From: an uncultured Sphaerochaeta sp.
GTDB lineage: Bacteria; Spirochaetota; Spirochaetia; Sphaerochaetales; Sphaerochaetaceae
NCBI RefSeq assembly: GCF_963666015.1
Contig: NZ_OY762555.1
Location: forward strand, 124,001-188,000
Length of the DNA stretch: 64,000 nt
Direction of reading: 5' to 3'
Shown: positions 42,825 through 52,135 of the stretch, piece after piece
How positions within the stretch are numbered: position 1 is the stretch's first letter
Layout: each line of letters opens with the position of its first letter
Made by a program: the position numbers and the translations under genes
Notes under the pieces: model-generated
What the model saw: only the letters and a program-made list of their open reading frames with translations
What the model was told of the DNA's origin: nothing
The model's database searches: none

Positions 42825-43844
42825 CTAGTACCCACGAGGCGCTATGAGTGAAAGGTCATCGGTTTCATAGAACACTTCTTCATGTACATATTGCAGTCGT
42901 GGTATCTCTTCGCCAGCTGCCAGTTTTTCAGCAAGCTTGATGATTTCAGGCCCGGTCTTTGGGTTGCACTCAATGACACAATTAACCTTACCTTCACGAA
43001 GAGCATCAATGGCTGCTTGTTGTGCATCAATGGTGACAATGACGATGTCAGCCCCTGGAATAATCCCTCGCTCTTCCATTGCTTCGATAGCCCCAAGGGT
43101 CATTCCATCATTGTGGGAATAAATAACATCGATATCGTCATGCATATCGAGAAATTCAACAGCCAGTTCATATCCCTTTGAACGGAGGAAATCACCTGAT
43201 TTACTATAAACTATCTTGAAAGCCGGATCATCCTTTAGAACTTCTCTAAAACCTTCAGCTCTTCCGAGTGCTACCGAGGAACCTTCTGTGCCGAATAATT
43301 CCACAATATTGATATGATCACCGGTTTTGTCGAAACGTTCTCGTTCGTCTTTGAATTTATCCAATAGAAATAATCCAGCATTTCTGCCTTCTTTCAGGCT
43401 ATCGGTTCCAATAAATCCTGCATATAACGATGGATCTTCCACATCAATTTTCCGGTCGGTGACTAAAACAGGAATTCCGGCATCACGGGCTTCTTGCAGT
43501 ACATTATCCCAACCATCGGTTACAATTGGTACAAAAACGATTACATCAACTTGATATGCAATAAAAGATCGCAATGCTTTTATCTGGTTCTCCTGTTTTT
43601 GCTCAGCATTGTCATATACCAGCTGCACCCCTCGTTCTGCTGCTGCTTCCTGTACTGAGCGGGTGTTACAAGTTCTCCAGGCGCTTTCAGCACCTATCTG
43701 TGAAAAACCAACGATAATACCTTCGTCCTCGATGGTTTGGGAACGTTTCCCTTCTTGTGCACCGCATCCAACAAAAATAGTTATGATGATGAGAGAAATG
43801 ATGATAAGGAGTTGCTTACTGATTAGCTTATTGTTATGAAACAT
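42825..43844 (-). CDS. sugar-binding lipoprotein, likely sensor partner (YtfQ-like)
   Basis: A 339-residue binding protein with a lipoprotein signal: hydrophobic LLIIISLIIITIFVG followed by the lipobox Cys (VGC). Same family as the importer's binding protein: GAESAWRTCNTRSVQEAA near residue 55, VPIVTDGWDNVLQEARDAG near 105, VTDRKI near 130, VIYSHNDGMTLGAIEAMEE near 240. It is first in an operon with the kinase and response regulator instead of an ATPase, so it most likely serves as the ligand-sensing third component. It may also feed the importer. Confidence 0.85.
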   Translation of the reverse strand: MFHNNKLISKQLLIIISLIIITIFVGCGAQEGKRSQTIEDEGIIVGFSQIGAESAWRTCNTRSVQEAAAERGVQLVYDNAEQKQENQIKALRSFIAYQVDVIVFVPIVTDGWDNVLQEARDAGIPVLVTDRKIDVEDPSLYAGFIGTDSLKEGRNAGLFLLDKFKDERERFDKTGDHINIVELFGTEGSSVALGRAEGFREVLKDDPAFKIVYSKSGDFLRSKGYELAVEFLDMHDDIDVIYSHNDGMTLGAIEAMEERGIIPGADIVIVTIDAQQAAIDALREGKVNCVIECNPKTGPEIIKLAEKLAAGEEIPRLQYVHEEVFYETDDLSLIAPRGY

Positions 43845-44063
43845 TAGAAGAACCTTTATACGTGGATGTTACCCTATTATACATTCACTACATAAGAATT
43901 AACAAGGAGAATAGGGGAGGTCTGAACGCTCTTTGTGATGCTCCAGGGATACTGTATACTCAGCAAGGTGTATTGGAATAAGCCTTGAAATTTGATTACA
44001 CAAAATGCCCTTATGCCATTACAATGGTATTTACTAAAATTGAGTAAGAGGAGAGGAAAGAGT

Positions 44064-44207
44064 ATGCAGTATCTTGCATGGTTAGCACCAATAGCGTTTG
44101 TTTTTTCATTAGCAGCACTTGCTCAAGTAGGATCTTTAAAAAATAGAGTTGAAGAACTCAAAAAAGAACTACAAGTAGTAAAAGAAAAAACAACTCCAAA
44201 TAACTAG
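44064..44207 (+). CDS. small membrane-anchored coiled-coil protein
   Basis: A 47-residue protein: one N-terminal membrane helix (MQYLAWLAPIAFVFSLAALA) and a charged heptad-like tail (VGSLKNRVEELKKELQVVKE). The ATG at 44064 follows a GAGAGGAAAG ribosome site; the longer frame from 43992 is unlikely. No known function. Lies alone between the sensor operon and the TetR gene. Confidence 0.6.
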   Translation: MQYLAWLAPIAFVFSLAALAQVGSLKNRVEELKKELQVVKEKTTPNN

Positions 44208-44323
44208 TTGATTACATAAATCCAAGTAGGATAGGGCAATTAAATTGTTACCTAAGATGTAATGATTGGGTTGTATCGTAAACGGTAAGGATACTCATGT
44301 CTTTGATCATTGTTTGTATGTGA

Positions 44324-44367
44324 TTGACATGACCAGGTGGTCATGTTATGGTGTGACCGACTGGTCA
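44324..44367 (+). promoter_or_regulatory. tetR promoter with two TGACC-n4-GGTCA operators
   Basis: -35 TTGACA (44324-44329) and -10 TATGGT (44347-44352), 17-bp spacer. Operator 1, TGACCAGGTGGTCA (44330-44343), fills the spacer and extends to an 18-bp palindrome (44328-44345, central GG). Operator 2, TGACCGACTGGTCA, is at 44354-44367, exactly 24 bp further on. The layout predicts strong repression by the TetR-type protein encoded next. Confidence 0.8.
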
Positions 44368-44383
44368 TATTTGAGGAGTTGTT

Positions 44384-45046
44384 ATGCCAAAACCTACATT
44401 TTTCAATCTTGATAAAGAAAAGAGAAATCAAATCATTGCTGTGTCCCTTGAGGAATTTTCAGAGCATACCTTTGAAGAAGCATCGGTAAACACCATCGTT
44501 AAACGGTCGAAGATATCGAAGGGAAGCCTTTACCAATATTTTGATGATAAGAAAGAATTGTACCTTTATTTGATTGAGATAGCAGGAGATAAGAAATTCA
44601 CGTATCTTAAAACATGCGAAACTTGTATGCATACAAAGGGGTTTGTTGAGTGCTTCACAGACCTTATGGTACTTGGCTGTGAATATGATTTGGCTAACCC
44701 CGCTCATAGCAAACTCCTTCATCGAACATTAACAGGTCCATTGGTTGATGAAAGCATAGAAAAAATGCTCGAAATGAATCGTCGCTTTATGAGGAACTTG
44801 ATCGAGCGGGGAATAGCCGCACACCAAGTACGAAATGATGTTGATCTGGATACAATGGTGTTTTACCTCAGTTCAATGACTTTGGAGTTCGCAAAATTAA
44901 TAGCCGTGAAAGCTGGTGTCACCTACTACGGAGATATGTATAAGCCGGAACATTTACATAAGGTGCGAAGTATGGATCTCGTTGCTGTTGTAAAAGAGTT
45001 AATGAAATTAATGGCAGGAGGATTGTCTCCGCTGAAACAATCGTGA
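44384..45046 (+). CDS. TetR-family transcriptional repressor
   Basis: A 220-residue protein. N-terminal TetR helix-turn-helix: RNQIIAVSLEEFSEHTFEEA and TIVKRSKISKGSLYQYFDDK (recognition helix with the typical SLYxYF). The C-terminal helical ligand domain is unlike any specific subgroup. GAGGAG ribosome site. It lies 10 bases upstream of an alpha/beta hydrolase gene and is probably co-transcribed. The two palindromes in the promoter make autorepression very likely. The inducer is unknown; a lipid or ester is possible given the neighbour. Confidence 0.88.
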   Translation: MPKPTFFNLDKEKRNQIIAVSLEEFSEHTFEEASVNTIVKRSKISKGSLYQYFDDKKELYLYLIEIAGDKKFTYLKTCETCMHTKGFVECFTDLMVLGCEYDLANPAHSKLLHRTLTGPLVDESIEKMLEMNRRFMRNLIERGIAAHQVRNDVDLDTMVFYLSSMTLEFAKLIAVKAGVTYYGDMYKPEHLHKVRSMDLVAVVKELMKLMAGGLSPLKQS

Positions 45047-45056
45047 GGTGTAGGAA

Positions 45057-45944
45057 ATGCATGCATTTTTTGACAAGTATAGTGTAGTGATGGCAGCAGC
45101 ACTGCTGAAACGCCACACCTGGTTCAACAAAAGTATCATGAGCCCGACTTTCGATGAGCAATTTGATTCAATTAATTTGGTCATACCTGAGTTCAAGGAA
45201 GCAGGATACTATGAAGTGAAGGGAACATATCCAGGGGGAATGCTAGATCCAGCCTTCCATGTAGTACAATTTATCGGCTGGGACAAACCAACATTGATCT
45301 ACCATCATGGGAACAATGAACAACCTTTCAACTATGGGCATGTTGCAAAGAATACTTTCAAGACGGTGATTCTGTCCAACAAGGATCAATTCGATGCCAA
45401 TATCATTAATATTAGGGCCCCATTCCACCATAATGGCATGCGCCAATACTTGGAGAAGATTGGGTATCTTTCGGAATTTACCGCTATGCTGTCAGCTTCG
45501 GTCAAACTTGTCGAACAGTTGGTAGAAACCTTGAAATTGAAAGGTAACGGGAAAGTGGTGGTAAGCGGTGTGAGTCTCGGAGGCTGGGTAACGAACCTTC
45601 ATAGGAGCTATTTTAATAGCGCTGATACCTATATTCCCATGTTCGCAGGAGCTGCCTTGGATGAGTTGTTTCTCTCATCCTACTATAGGAAGTTGTCATC
45701 TTCTCTCGTGAGAACAAATCCTGAGGAAATCACAAGGATTCTCAACTTTGAAGAACAATTCAAATCCTGTCATAAGAGTAACGTCTATCCATTAATGGCC
45801 AGATACGATCAGATTATCGAGTATGAGAGACAGAGGCGATGTTATGGCTCAACACCGATTAATATCATTGATAAAGGGCATATTACAGGAGCTCTGGCAT
45901 CGCATTTATTGTCAGAACATGTGTTGTCTGCTATGAAAGAATGA
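45057..45944 (+). CDS. alpha/beta hydrolase
   Basis: A 295-residue protein with the fold's landmarks: THYHHGNN-like oxyanion strand (LIYHHGNNEQPF near residue 80), nucleophile elbow VVSGVSLGGWV (Ser near 175), a candidate Asp in LMARYDQIIEYER (near 245), and a candidate catalytic His in IDKGHITGA (near 275). No signal peptide, so cytoplasmic. Substrate unknown. Co-transcribed with the TetR regulator, suggesting inducible turnover of a particular ester or lipid. Confidence 0.75.
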   Translation: MHAFFDKYSVVMAAALLKRHTWFNKSIMSPTFDEQFDSINLVIPEFKEAGYYEVKGTYPGGMLDPAFHVVQFIGWDKPTLIYHHGNNEQPFNYGHVAKNTFKTVILSNKDQFDANIINIRAPFHHNGMRQYLEKIGYLSEFTAMLSASVKLVEQLVETLKLKGNGKVVVSGVSLGGWVTNLHRSYFNSADTYIPMFAGAALDELFLSSYYRKLSSSLVRTNPEEITRILNFEEQFKSCHKSNVYPLMARYDQIIEYERQRRCYGSTPINIIDKGHITGALASHLLSEHVLSAMKE

Positions 45945-46023
45945 AAATAATTCAGAGATCTATCCATACGAAATTGCAAACATCACTTAACGTGGCATAT
46001 AGACATGTTTCCTCATCAAGATA

Positions 46024-46794
46024 TTAGAAGAAGTTGGCACTTTTACCCCAATCATAATCGACCTCTTTCAGTTGCTCTCGGGAGAGCATAGGATAGAAAA
46101 TGATTTTCTTGCCTCTAGCAAGATAGAATCCATTATCAATGATTTGATAGGAAAACTTGGTATCAAAGGATCGATCCACAGTCTTGGTGATTTTATCCTT
46201 ATTGCTCTGGATTGTGGCAATACAATCTTTCAGGTGATCAAGATCCCGTTCATACATGCTTCCAATATTGCCGGTATCCTCTTTCTCATTGAAGTCAATG
46301 ATGCGAATATCATTGAATATTATCGCAGGAACAGTGATTTTTTTTGTTCTGTCATTGATGATATAATCCGCCAACATATGTGGCTCCAACGAACTGACAA
46401 CAAGTGGATGTACAGGACAGTGTTCTTTATAAAGTCCATACCCTCTCCAATTACTAGGCGTTGTATACGGGGCTGCTTCCAAGCAAAGCGTAGAACCATC
46501 CTTGTTAACCAGGTAGATGTTCTTGTACTGTTCAAGTGGAATATGCTCAATTACCCTGTATATCGACAAATAGAGCGAATGTTTCACTTCTCCGCTTGCA
46601 TGCGTCACACATTTCTCTTTTGCATAGTCCCAATCGAAGTAATCACCAAAATCACCCTCGACCTCAGCAAACATCAGGCGTTCGGCAGAGCCTTTCTTCG
46701 ATCCTCTTGCCATATAAGCCCCAAACGGTTTTGGTTCCAACTGACTGCAAATGAGAGCTTCAATTGGTGAAAAAACAACATAGTAATAATTCAT
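46024..46794 (-). CDS. conserved protein of unknown function downstream of hppA
   Basis: A 256-residue soluble protein starting MNYYYVVFSPIEALICSQLE at 46794, behind AGGAG. It begins 17 bases after the pyrophosphatase stop, so it is likely co-transcribed. It has mixed alpha/beta character, conserved-looking aromatic pairs (FGDYFDWDYAKEKC) and a C-terminal DYDWGKSANFF. I recognise no domain. It may be an unrelated gene in a shared transcript. Confidence 0.6.
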   Translation of the reverse strand: MNYYYVVFSPIEALICSQLEPKPFGAYMARGSKKGSAERLMFAEVEGDFGDYFDWDYAKEKCVTHASGEVKHSLYLSIYRVIEHIPLEQYKNIYLVNKDGSTLCLEAAPYTTPSNWRGYGLYKEHCPVHPLVVSSLEPHMLADYIINDRTKKITVPAIIFNDIRIIDFNEKEDTGNIGSMYERDLDHLKDCIATIQSNKDKITKTVDRSFDTKFSYQIIDNGFYLARGKKIIFYPMLSREQLKEVDYDWGKSANFF

Positions 46795-46811
46795 ACATAC
46801 ACTCCTATTGG

Positions 46812-48962
46812 TCAATTCATGAGAAGTGAAAACAAGTTATACTTACTGAAAATTGATACAGCTATCAAGGAAACGATTGCCATGATTTTAATCAGAATAT
46901 CGAGGGATGGGCCGACTGTATCCTTGAGAGGATCTCCAACAGTATCTCCTACCACAGCAGCTTTATGTGCATCAGAACCCTTACCTCCGAAGTGTCCATT
47001 CTCTACATACTTCTTTCCATTATCCCATGCCCCTCCTGCATTTGCTGTATACAGAGCTAGCATGACCGAAGAGAGTGTTGTTCCAATTAATAATCCACCA
47101 ACAAATTCAGCGCCAAAGAGGAATCCGGTAAAAAGGGGAGTGAGAACTGCAATAAGAGCAGGACTCTTCATTTCAGATAGAGCCCCCGCACTGCTTATGC
47201 TGATGCATGTTTTATAATCGGGAAGACTGGTACCTAAGATAATTCCAGGATCTGCTTTGAATTGTCTTCTCACCTCTTGCACCATTTTTCGTGCGGCATT
47301 CGCAACAGCTCTTATCAATATTCCACTAAATAAATAGGGAAGTGCTCCCCCAACCAAGGCCCCAACGAGCGTAAGAGGATTCACCATATTCAAAATCATA
47401 GCCGCACCATGTACAGCATGTTCCCCGGCTTGTGCATACAAGTACGAAGAAAAGAGAGAAAGAGCGGCAAGGGTTGCAGAACCGATAGCAAATCCTTTTC
47501 CAATCGCCGCCGTTGTATTTCCCACTGCATCCAACTCATCAGTAATGCCACGAACATCAGGATGCAGTTTTGCCATCTCACTGATACCACCAGCATTGTC
47601 AGCAATTGGTCCGTACGTATCTACAGACACGGTAACTGTAACAAAGCTAAGCATACCGATAGCTGCCATAGCTACACCATACAGGCCCGCTGTGATATTT
47701 GCTGCAATAATGGCAACGCCTAAGATCATCACCGGACCGATTACAGAGATCATGCCAACACTCATTCCCTCGGTAATGGTAAGGGCGGCACCCTCCGCGC
47801 TGCTCGCTGCAATTTTCTGTGTCGGTTTATAATCATAACTTGTATAGTATTCAGCGATTTGTCCAATTACAATGCCACTTACAATACCAAGGACAGCGCA
47901 TACCCAGGGAGAAAAGGCACCGAGAGCAAATCCTATGGTATGTAAGGCTTCACCGGTAAATACAAAATAAGAGATAAACCCACTAGAAATAATGGTTAAT
48001 CCTGCACCGACAAATGTTGCAGCATTGAGTTCCTTATGTGGGTTGGAGGACACTTTTTTTAGCAGTAAGTAGAGAATGCCCACCATAGAAGAGATAATTC
48101 CAACAGCAGCAACCAGGAGTGGGACATAGATGAGTTTGGCAACAAGGCTTGCATCTATTCCTCCCTGAGAAAAATAAATATATGCAGCAAGGATCATTGC
48201 TGATACCAATGCCCCAACATAACTTTCCAGCAAGTCAGAACCAAGACCAGCCACATCTCCCACGTTGTCTCCCACGTTATCAGCAATGGTAGCTGGGTTT
48301 CTTGGATCATCTTCAGGTATTCCTGCTTCAGTTTTTCCGACCAAGTCAGCTCCCATATCGGCAGCCTTCGTATAGATTCCACCTCCAACACGGTTGAACA
48401 TAGCAATGATAGAACAACCTAAAGCATAGGCACTTATGGTCATCGTAAAGGGAATATCACTAATACCAAGCCAGTTGGTATGGAATGTAAGATTTTCAGG
48501 AGCGACCTGTTTTAAAAGAACCCCGAATACCAGATAGACAATGGCGAGTCCAAGAAGGGCAAAACCCCCAACAGAGAGCCCCATGACAGACCCCCCTCTA
48601 AAAGCCACACGTAATGTTTTTCCTAAATTTCTCGTATTACGAGCTTCATTGGAGACTCTTACGTTGCTGATCGTTGCAATATTCATTCCAACCCATCCTG
48701 CACTGGCACTCATCAAAGCTCCAAATACAAATGCTATGGCACTACTGGGGGATACAACAATCCCGAGAAGAATCGCAATGAGAATTACAACTTTTACAAT
48801 AACAGAGTATTCAAGCACCAAGAAAGCTTTTGCCCCTTCCTGGATTGCAGCTGCAATTTGCTGCATCTCCGGTGTTCCAGAATCCTTTCTTTTCACCCCA
48901 TAATAGTTGATTACGGCAAAGGCTAAAGCAGCAATAGCTGCAATGACAACAAATCCAATCAT
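46812..48962 (-). CDS. hppA: membrane-bound ion-pumping pyrophosphatase
   Basis: A 716-residue protein with about 16 membrane helices. Substrate site: GGGIYTKAADMGADLVGKTE, then EDDPRNPATIADNVGDNVGD (near residues 190-230), and the second acidic cluster DNGKKYVENG with GDTVGDPLKDTVGPSLD near the C-terminus. The GNTTAAIGKG segment carries Ala where K+-independent enzymes have Lys, which points to the K+-dependent class. It hydrolyses pyrophosphate and exports H+ or Na+; which one cannot be decided by eye. It saves energy from biosynthetic pyrophosphate. Confidence 0.93.
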   Translation of the reverse strand: MIGFVVIAAIAALAFAVINYYGVKRKDSGTPEMQQIAAAIQEGAKAFLVLEYSVIVKVVILIAILLGIVVSPSSAIAFVFGALMSASAGWVGMNIATISNVRVSNEARNTRNLGKTLRVAFRGGSVMGLSVGGFALLGLAIVYLVFGVLLKQVAPENLTFHTNWLGISDIPFTMTISAYALGCSIIAMFNRVGGGIYTKAADMGADLVGKTEAGIPEDDPRNPATIADNVGDNVGDVAGLGSDLLESYVGALVSAMILAAYIYFSQGGIDASLVAKLIYVPLLVAAVGIISSMVGILYLLLKKVSSNPHKELNAATFVGAGLTIISSGFISYFVFTGEALHTIGFALGAFSPWVCAVLGIVSGIVIGQIAEYYTSYDYKPTQKIAASSAEGAALTITEGMSVGMISVIGPVMILGVAIIAANITAGLYGVAMAAIGMLSFVTVTVSVDTYGPIADNAGGISEMAKLHPDVRGITDELDAVGNTTAAIGKGFAIGSATLAALSLFSSYLYAQAGEHAVHGAAMILNMVNPLTLVGALVGGALPYLFSGILIRAVANAARKMVQEVRRQFKADPGIILGTSLPDYKTCISISSAGALSEMKSPALIAVLTPLFTGFLFGAEFVGGLLIGTTLSSVMLALYTANAGGAWDNGKKYVENGHFGGKGSDAHKAAVVGDTVGDPLKDTVGPSLDILIKIMAIVSLIAVSIFSKYNLFSLLMN

Positions 48963-49168
48963 ATAACATCCTCTTAAAAATTAGTGTAATCCATAATGCA
49001 GTAGATATCAAAGAAGATATGTACTGTTTTGTTACGATAGCAAAGAACAATTTCATGTGGCAGAGAAATCAATGACATACAATTTCTTCTTGATAAAGAT
49101 ATCCATCCGACGCTTGTATATTTAGATTTTCTTATAGGCTTCCTGTATCTACAACCAGGGAGTACCTC

Positions 49169-50752
49169 TCACATTTCTTTCAATAGATCCTCCGATGAAA
49201 GATCAATGAGCCAGCCATGCGTATGAGGATTCCAGGAGCGAGTATAGATTGTTCCATCATATGTCTCTGCTATAAGGTTCAAGGAGCTGTCGGGATATGA
49301 ACTTAGCCAGCTGATAACCCAAGAGAACGACTCTGGTACAAGAGCTTGTGTATCTTCACTTCGCCAGATGATATCACCCAACACATCTAAACCGTCATCT
49401 TGGAGCGCAGCCATGGTATCGGTAACCATGTAAAGATACCAAATATCTTCACCAGTACGATTCCTGGCAAGGAGCGTAGCAAAGCCATAAGGGGCTTCTG
49501 GCAAGGGCTCTGACCTGAAATTCTCATTGGTCAGTTCAATACTCCAGCCATCACCAGAAGGTGACCAAAGCAAGTGGTATTCCTCATTATCCAGGTCGAG
49601 ACCAATGAGATGTAATGGTTCATCGATATCGGTAGCCAATAATTCACTTAGATGGGAGAACTGAGAGAGATTGATATATGTACTATCACCGGCATAAAGG
49701 ATGTTGTCCTCTAACAGGTCATCTCCGTATGCATGTACATCATAGTATTCTTCAGTGGCAAGATAGAGGTACCAAATATTAAGGCTGGTATTGTTCTCCA
49801 CATACAGCTCATGTGTATCAGGGGAGAGTGGTAGGGAATCATATTGGAAGTCTGCGATAGTCAATTCAATATTCCAGATATCTGTCGTGGGAAACCACAG
49901 TCTTTGATACATGTCACCATCGGTATCTTCTGCTCGAATTTCAACCCTGCCATATGTATCAAACGGTAACTGATCGGCTATCCAGGGAACATCTTCAGTG
50001 GCTATGTGAACGATGCGTGTTGGAAGGAGTATCATATCACCTAAGAGATTGGTACTCGCAATTTCATTATTCTTAGTAGGATCTATGACATAGAGAGCAC
50101 TGAGGGGATACTCCGTCCCATTCGTGATGAGAAAGTAGTCTCCTTGTGGGGGAGGAATTGTTACATCTTCCAGAGAGAAGGTGAGTTCATCTTCAGTAAT
50201 CTCAATATTCCATGAATCGGTTTCAGGTAACCATGAGAAGCTATACCGATCTCCATCGATATCGATTGCATTGACTGCGTATGATTCTGTTCCTTGTTGC
50301 TCTAAGGTTTGTTGTAATAATGGAAACTTGAATAGTGCTATTCTCTGTTGACCGTGGTGAATCAGTGCCTCCGGTTCTAACAGATTATCCATCTGGTCAC
50401 TTGAGCGATACATGCTCTCATTGAATATATCAAGCTGTACCAGTGTATAGCCGGTTTCATTACTTATGATAAGATACTCACCGTAACGAGGTACATCTCC
50501 ATACCGAAAAACTCGCTTGGGTTTTATCAATTGTGCAATCGAAGTCTGTGGTGCATCAGGTGCATCTAGAGCAGTCCTTAGTGTCTCAGTTTCAGGTGCT
50601 AAAGAGGGTGCTGCTTCAATTAGTGCGGGAGAGATGGCTTCACTTTCTATCTCATGCATAGGTTCGGCTGTGGGGGAAGTAGCACAGGATACCAACAGGA
50701 GTAGCAAGCCAAGGACCAGTATGATCATTGTATGAAATGTATCTCTTTGCAT
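49169..50752 (-). CDS. lipoprotein with four internal repeats
   Basis: A 527-residue protein with a lipoprotein signal (LVLGLLLLLVSC, Cys near residue 23), a Ser/Thr/Ala/Glu/Pro-rich linker, then four repeats of about 105 residues from residue 90. Each repeat begins with an Asn-rich strand (YLIISNETGYTLVQLDIFN, YFLITNGTEYPLSALYVID, LYVENNTSLNIWYLYLA, LLARNRTGEDIWYLYMV) and ends with a W-x-IEL-type strand plus a short acidic tail. It is probably surface- or periplasm-exposed. The fold resembles small beta-sandwich repeats; no family recognised. Monocistronic. Confidence 0.7.
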   Translation of the reverse strand: MQRDTFHTMIILVLGLLLLLVSCATSPTAEPMHEIESEAISPALIEAAPSLAPETETLRTALDAPDAPQTSIAQLIKPKRVFRYGDVPRYGEYLIISNETGYTLVQLDIFNESMYRSSDQMDNLLEPEALIHHGQQRIALFKFPLLQQTLEQQGTESYAVNAIDIDGDRYSFSWLPETDSWNIEITEDELTFSLEDVTIPPPQGDYFLITNGTEYPLSALYVIDPTKNNEIASTNLLGDMILLPTRIVHIATEDVPWIADQLPFDTYGRVEIRAEDTDGDMYQRLWFPTTDIWNIELTIADFQYDSLPLSPDTHELYVENNTSLNIWYLYLATEEYYDVHAYGDDLLEDNILYAGDSTYINLSQFSHLSELLATDIDEPLHLIGLDLDNEEYHLLWSPSGDGWSIELTNENFRSEPLPEAPYGFATLLARNRTGEDIWYLYMVTDTMAALQDDGLDVLGDIIWRSEDTQALVPESFSWVISWLSSYPDSSLNLIAETYDGTIYTRSWNPHTHGWLIDLSSEDLLKEM

Positions 50753-50957
50753 AGCTGAATTCCTTTACCCAGTTGGGAAGCGATTCCGTAATAGCTATAC
50801 TATAACTATCTTCCTGGAATGGAAGAATGGCAAGAGGAGGGGATGGCTGAATGAAATAATTTGTGCACTTGATAGTGAAAATGGGTAAGATTGGGTGTTA
50901 TTCAGTTCGGGGTTGTTGGTTTATTTTCATAGCAGAGCATGGTTCTGGATATGCGAA

Positions 50958-51257
50958 CTACAAAACACATTCAATCTCGAAAACAGGATAATCATCATTA
51001 TTGAAATGCTTTACAGGAATTTGTTGCTGGTATGTGTCTTGAAGTAGAATTGCTGCTGGAATATTCAATTCCTCATGAAGCCTTCTCATCATAGAAAGAC
51101 TGAGAGGGCGTTTTCTGTTCAAAATTACAGACACTTTGCTCTGGCTACCAATATTGGGAACGAGATCTTTTCTGGACAGTCCTTGTTGATCCATTACAAA
51201 CATAATTGCATCAATTGGACGCATGAAATACGAGGATTGAGATTCATAATCTATCAA
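50958..51257 (-). CDS. shortened HigA-like helix-turn-helix protein
   Basis: About 99 residues at most. RPIDAIMFVMDQQGLSRKDL and GSQSKVSVILNRKRPLSLSM match the C-terminal Xre-type domain of HigA-type antitoxins closely. The usual N-terminal 50 or so residues of this family are missing, because a stop lies directly upstream of the TTG at 51257; an ATG at 51224 would be even shorter. No HigB toxin gene is adjacent on either side. It is either a relic of a toxin-antitoxin pair or a solo regulator. Confidence 0.6.
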   Translation of the reverse strand: MIDYESQSSYFMRPIDAIMFVMDQQGLSRKDLVPNIGSQSKVSVILNRKRPLSLSMMRRLHEELNIPAAILLQDTYQQQIPVKHFNNDDYPVFEIECVL

Positions 51258-51276
51258 TCAAAGAACAATCGCACAA

Positions 51277-51321
51277 CAAGACCGTCAGCCAGGCAATATT
51301 TCCTGTGTACCGACGGTCTTG
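51277..51321 (-). terminator. terminator after slyD
   Basis: CAAGACCGTC / GACGGTCTTG, a perfect 10-bp stem, with an inner AGG/CCT pairing in the loop. The tail toward the HigA-like gene is T-rich (TTGTTG) but lacks a clean run. It separates slyD from the HigA-like gene. Confidence 0.6.
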
Positions 51322-51364
51322 AATATGTGATTTAGTTGGTTGAACGAATCAATCAGAAAACAGA

Positions 51365-51829
51365 TCAGTGCACGTGACCGTGTTCAATCTCTTCCTCTGT
51401 AGCCTCACGGACATCTTCGATCTGAACATCGAAATGGAGAGTCACTCCAGCAAGAGGGTGGTTTGCATCCAATGTAATGGTGTCATCCACTACCTCTTTA
51501 ATGGTCAATAGTTGTACTTGACCGTCTTCTCTCTGAGCCTGAACAGTCATACCCACCTTGACTTCAGTTCCTTCAGCAAACTGGTTCTTGGAAACATCAA
51601 CAGTCTGGGAAGGATCATATTCACCATACCCTTCCTTGGGTTCGACGGTTACTGATACTTTGTCTCCCTTTTCTTTACCGTGCAGTTCTTTCTCCAGCCC
51701 TGGAATGATCATCCCGGAACCGACGATGAAAGAAAGAGGTTCACGGTTTTCTGAAGTATCAAGAACTGTTCCCTGGTCGTTTTTCAATGTGTAGTTCATA
51801 CTCACTACATGCTTGTCAGAAATCTGCAT
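51365..51829 (-). CDS. slyD: FKBP-type peptidyl-prolyl cis-trans isomerase, SlyD-like
   Basis: A 154-residue protein. FKBP half-domains surround an inserted flap: MQISDKHVVSMNYTLKNDQG, LSFIVGSGMIIPGLEKEL, then VTVEPKEGYGEYDP and the flap, and finally LAGVTLHFDVQIEDVREATE. The ending EEEIEHGHVH is a short His tail, much shorter than the metal-binding tail of E. coli SlyD. It speeds proline isomerisation and assists folding in the cytoplasm. The ATG at 51829 is chosen because AAGGTGG lies just upstream; the in-frame GTG at 51841 falls inside that ribosome site. Confidence 0.88.
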   Translation of the reverse strand: MQISDKHVVSMNYTLKNDQGTVLDTSENREPLSFIVGSGMIIPGLEKELHGKEKGDKVSVTVEPKEGYGEYDPSQTVDVSKNQFAEGTEVKVGMTVQAQREDGQVQLLTIKEVVDDTITLDANHPLAGVTLHFDVQIEDVREATEEEIEHGHVH

Positions 51830-52135
51830 AAAAATAGCCACCTTACAAATAGATTACAACCTGTTATTCCTCTCATGAAACAAAAGCCAGAGGTGGTATT
51901 ACCACCATGACGTGATTCTATAAAAACAACCTTTGATATAATTCAAATTAAATGGATGTATATAGGAGATAAAAGATTGTATTTTTAGAAGCTACTAAAA
52001 ATATCAACAAACGGAAAGGGGATGGTGAATTATTTTTACTAATAGTAGCATAGAGAGAAGCTGTGGAAGAGTACAAGTAACCATAGGTATTTCAGCGTAG
52101 CCTTCCTGGTATCTGGTTCAGATTGATGCATCTTT

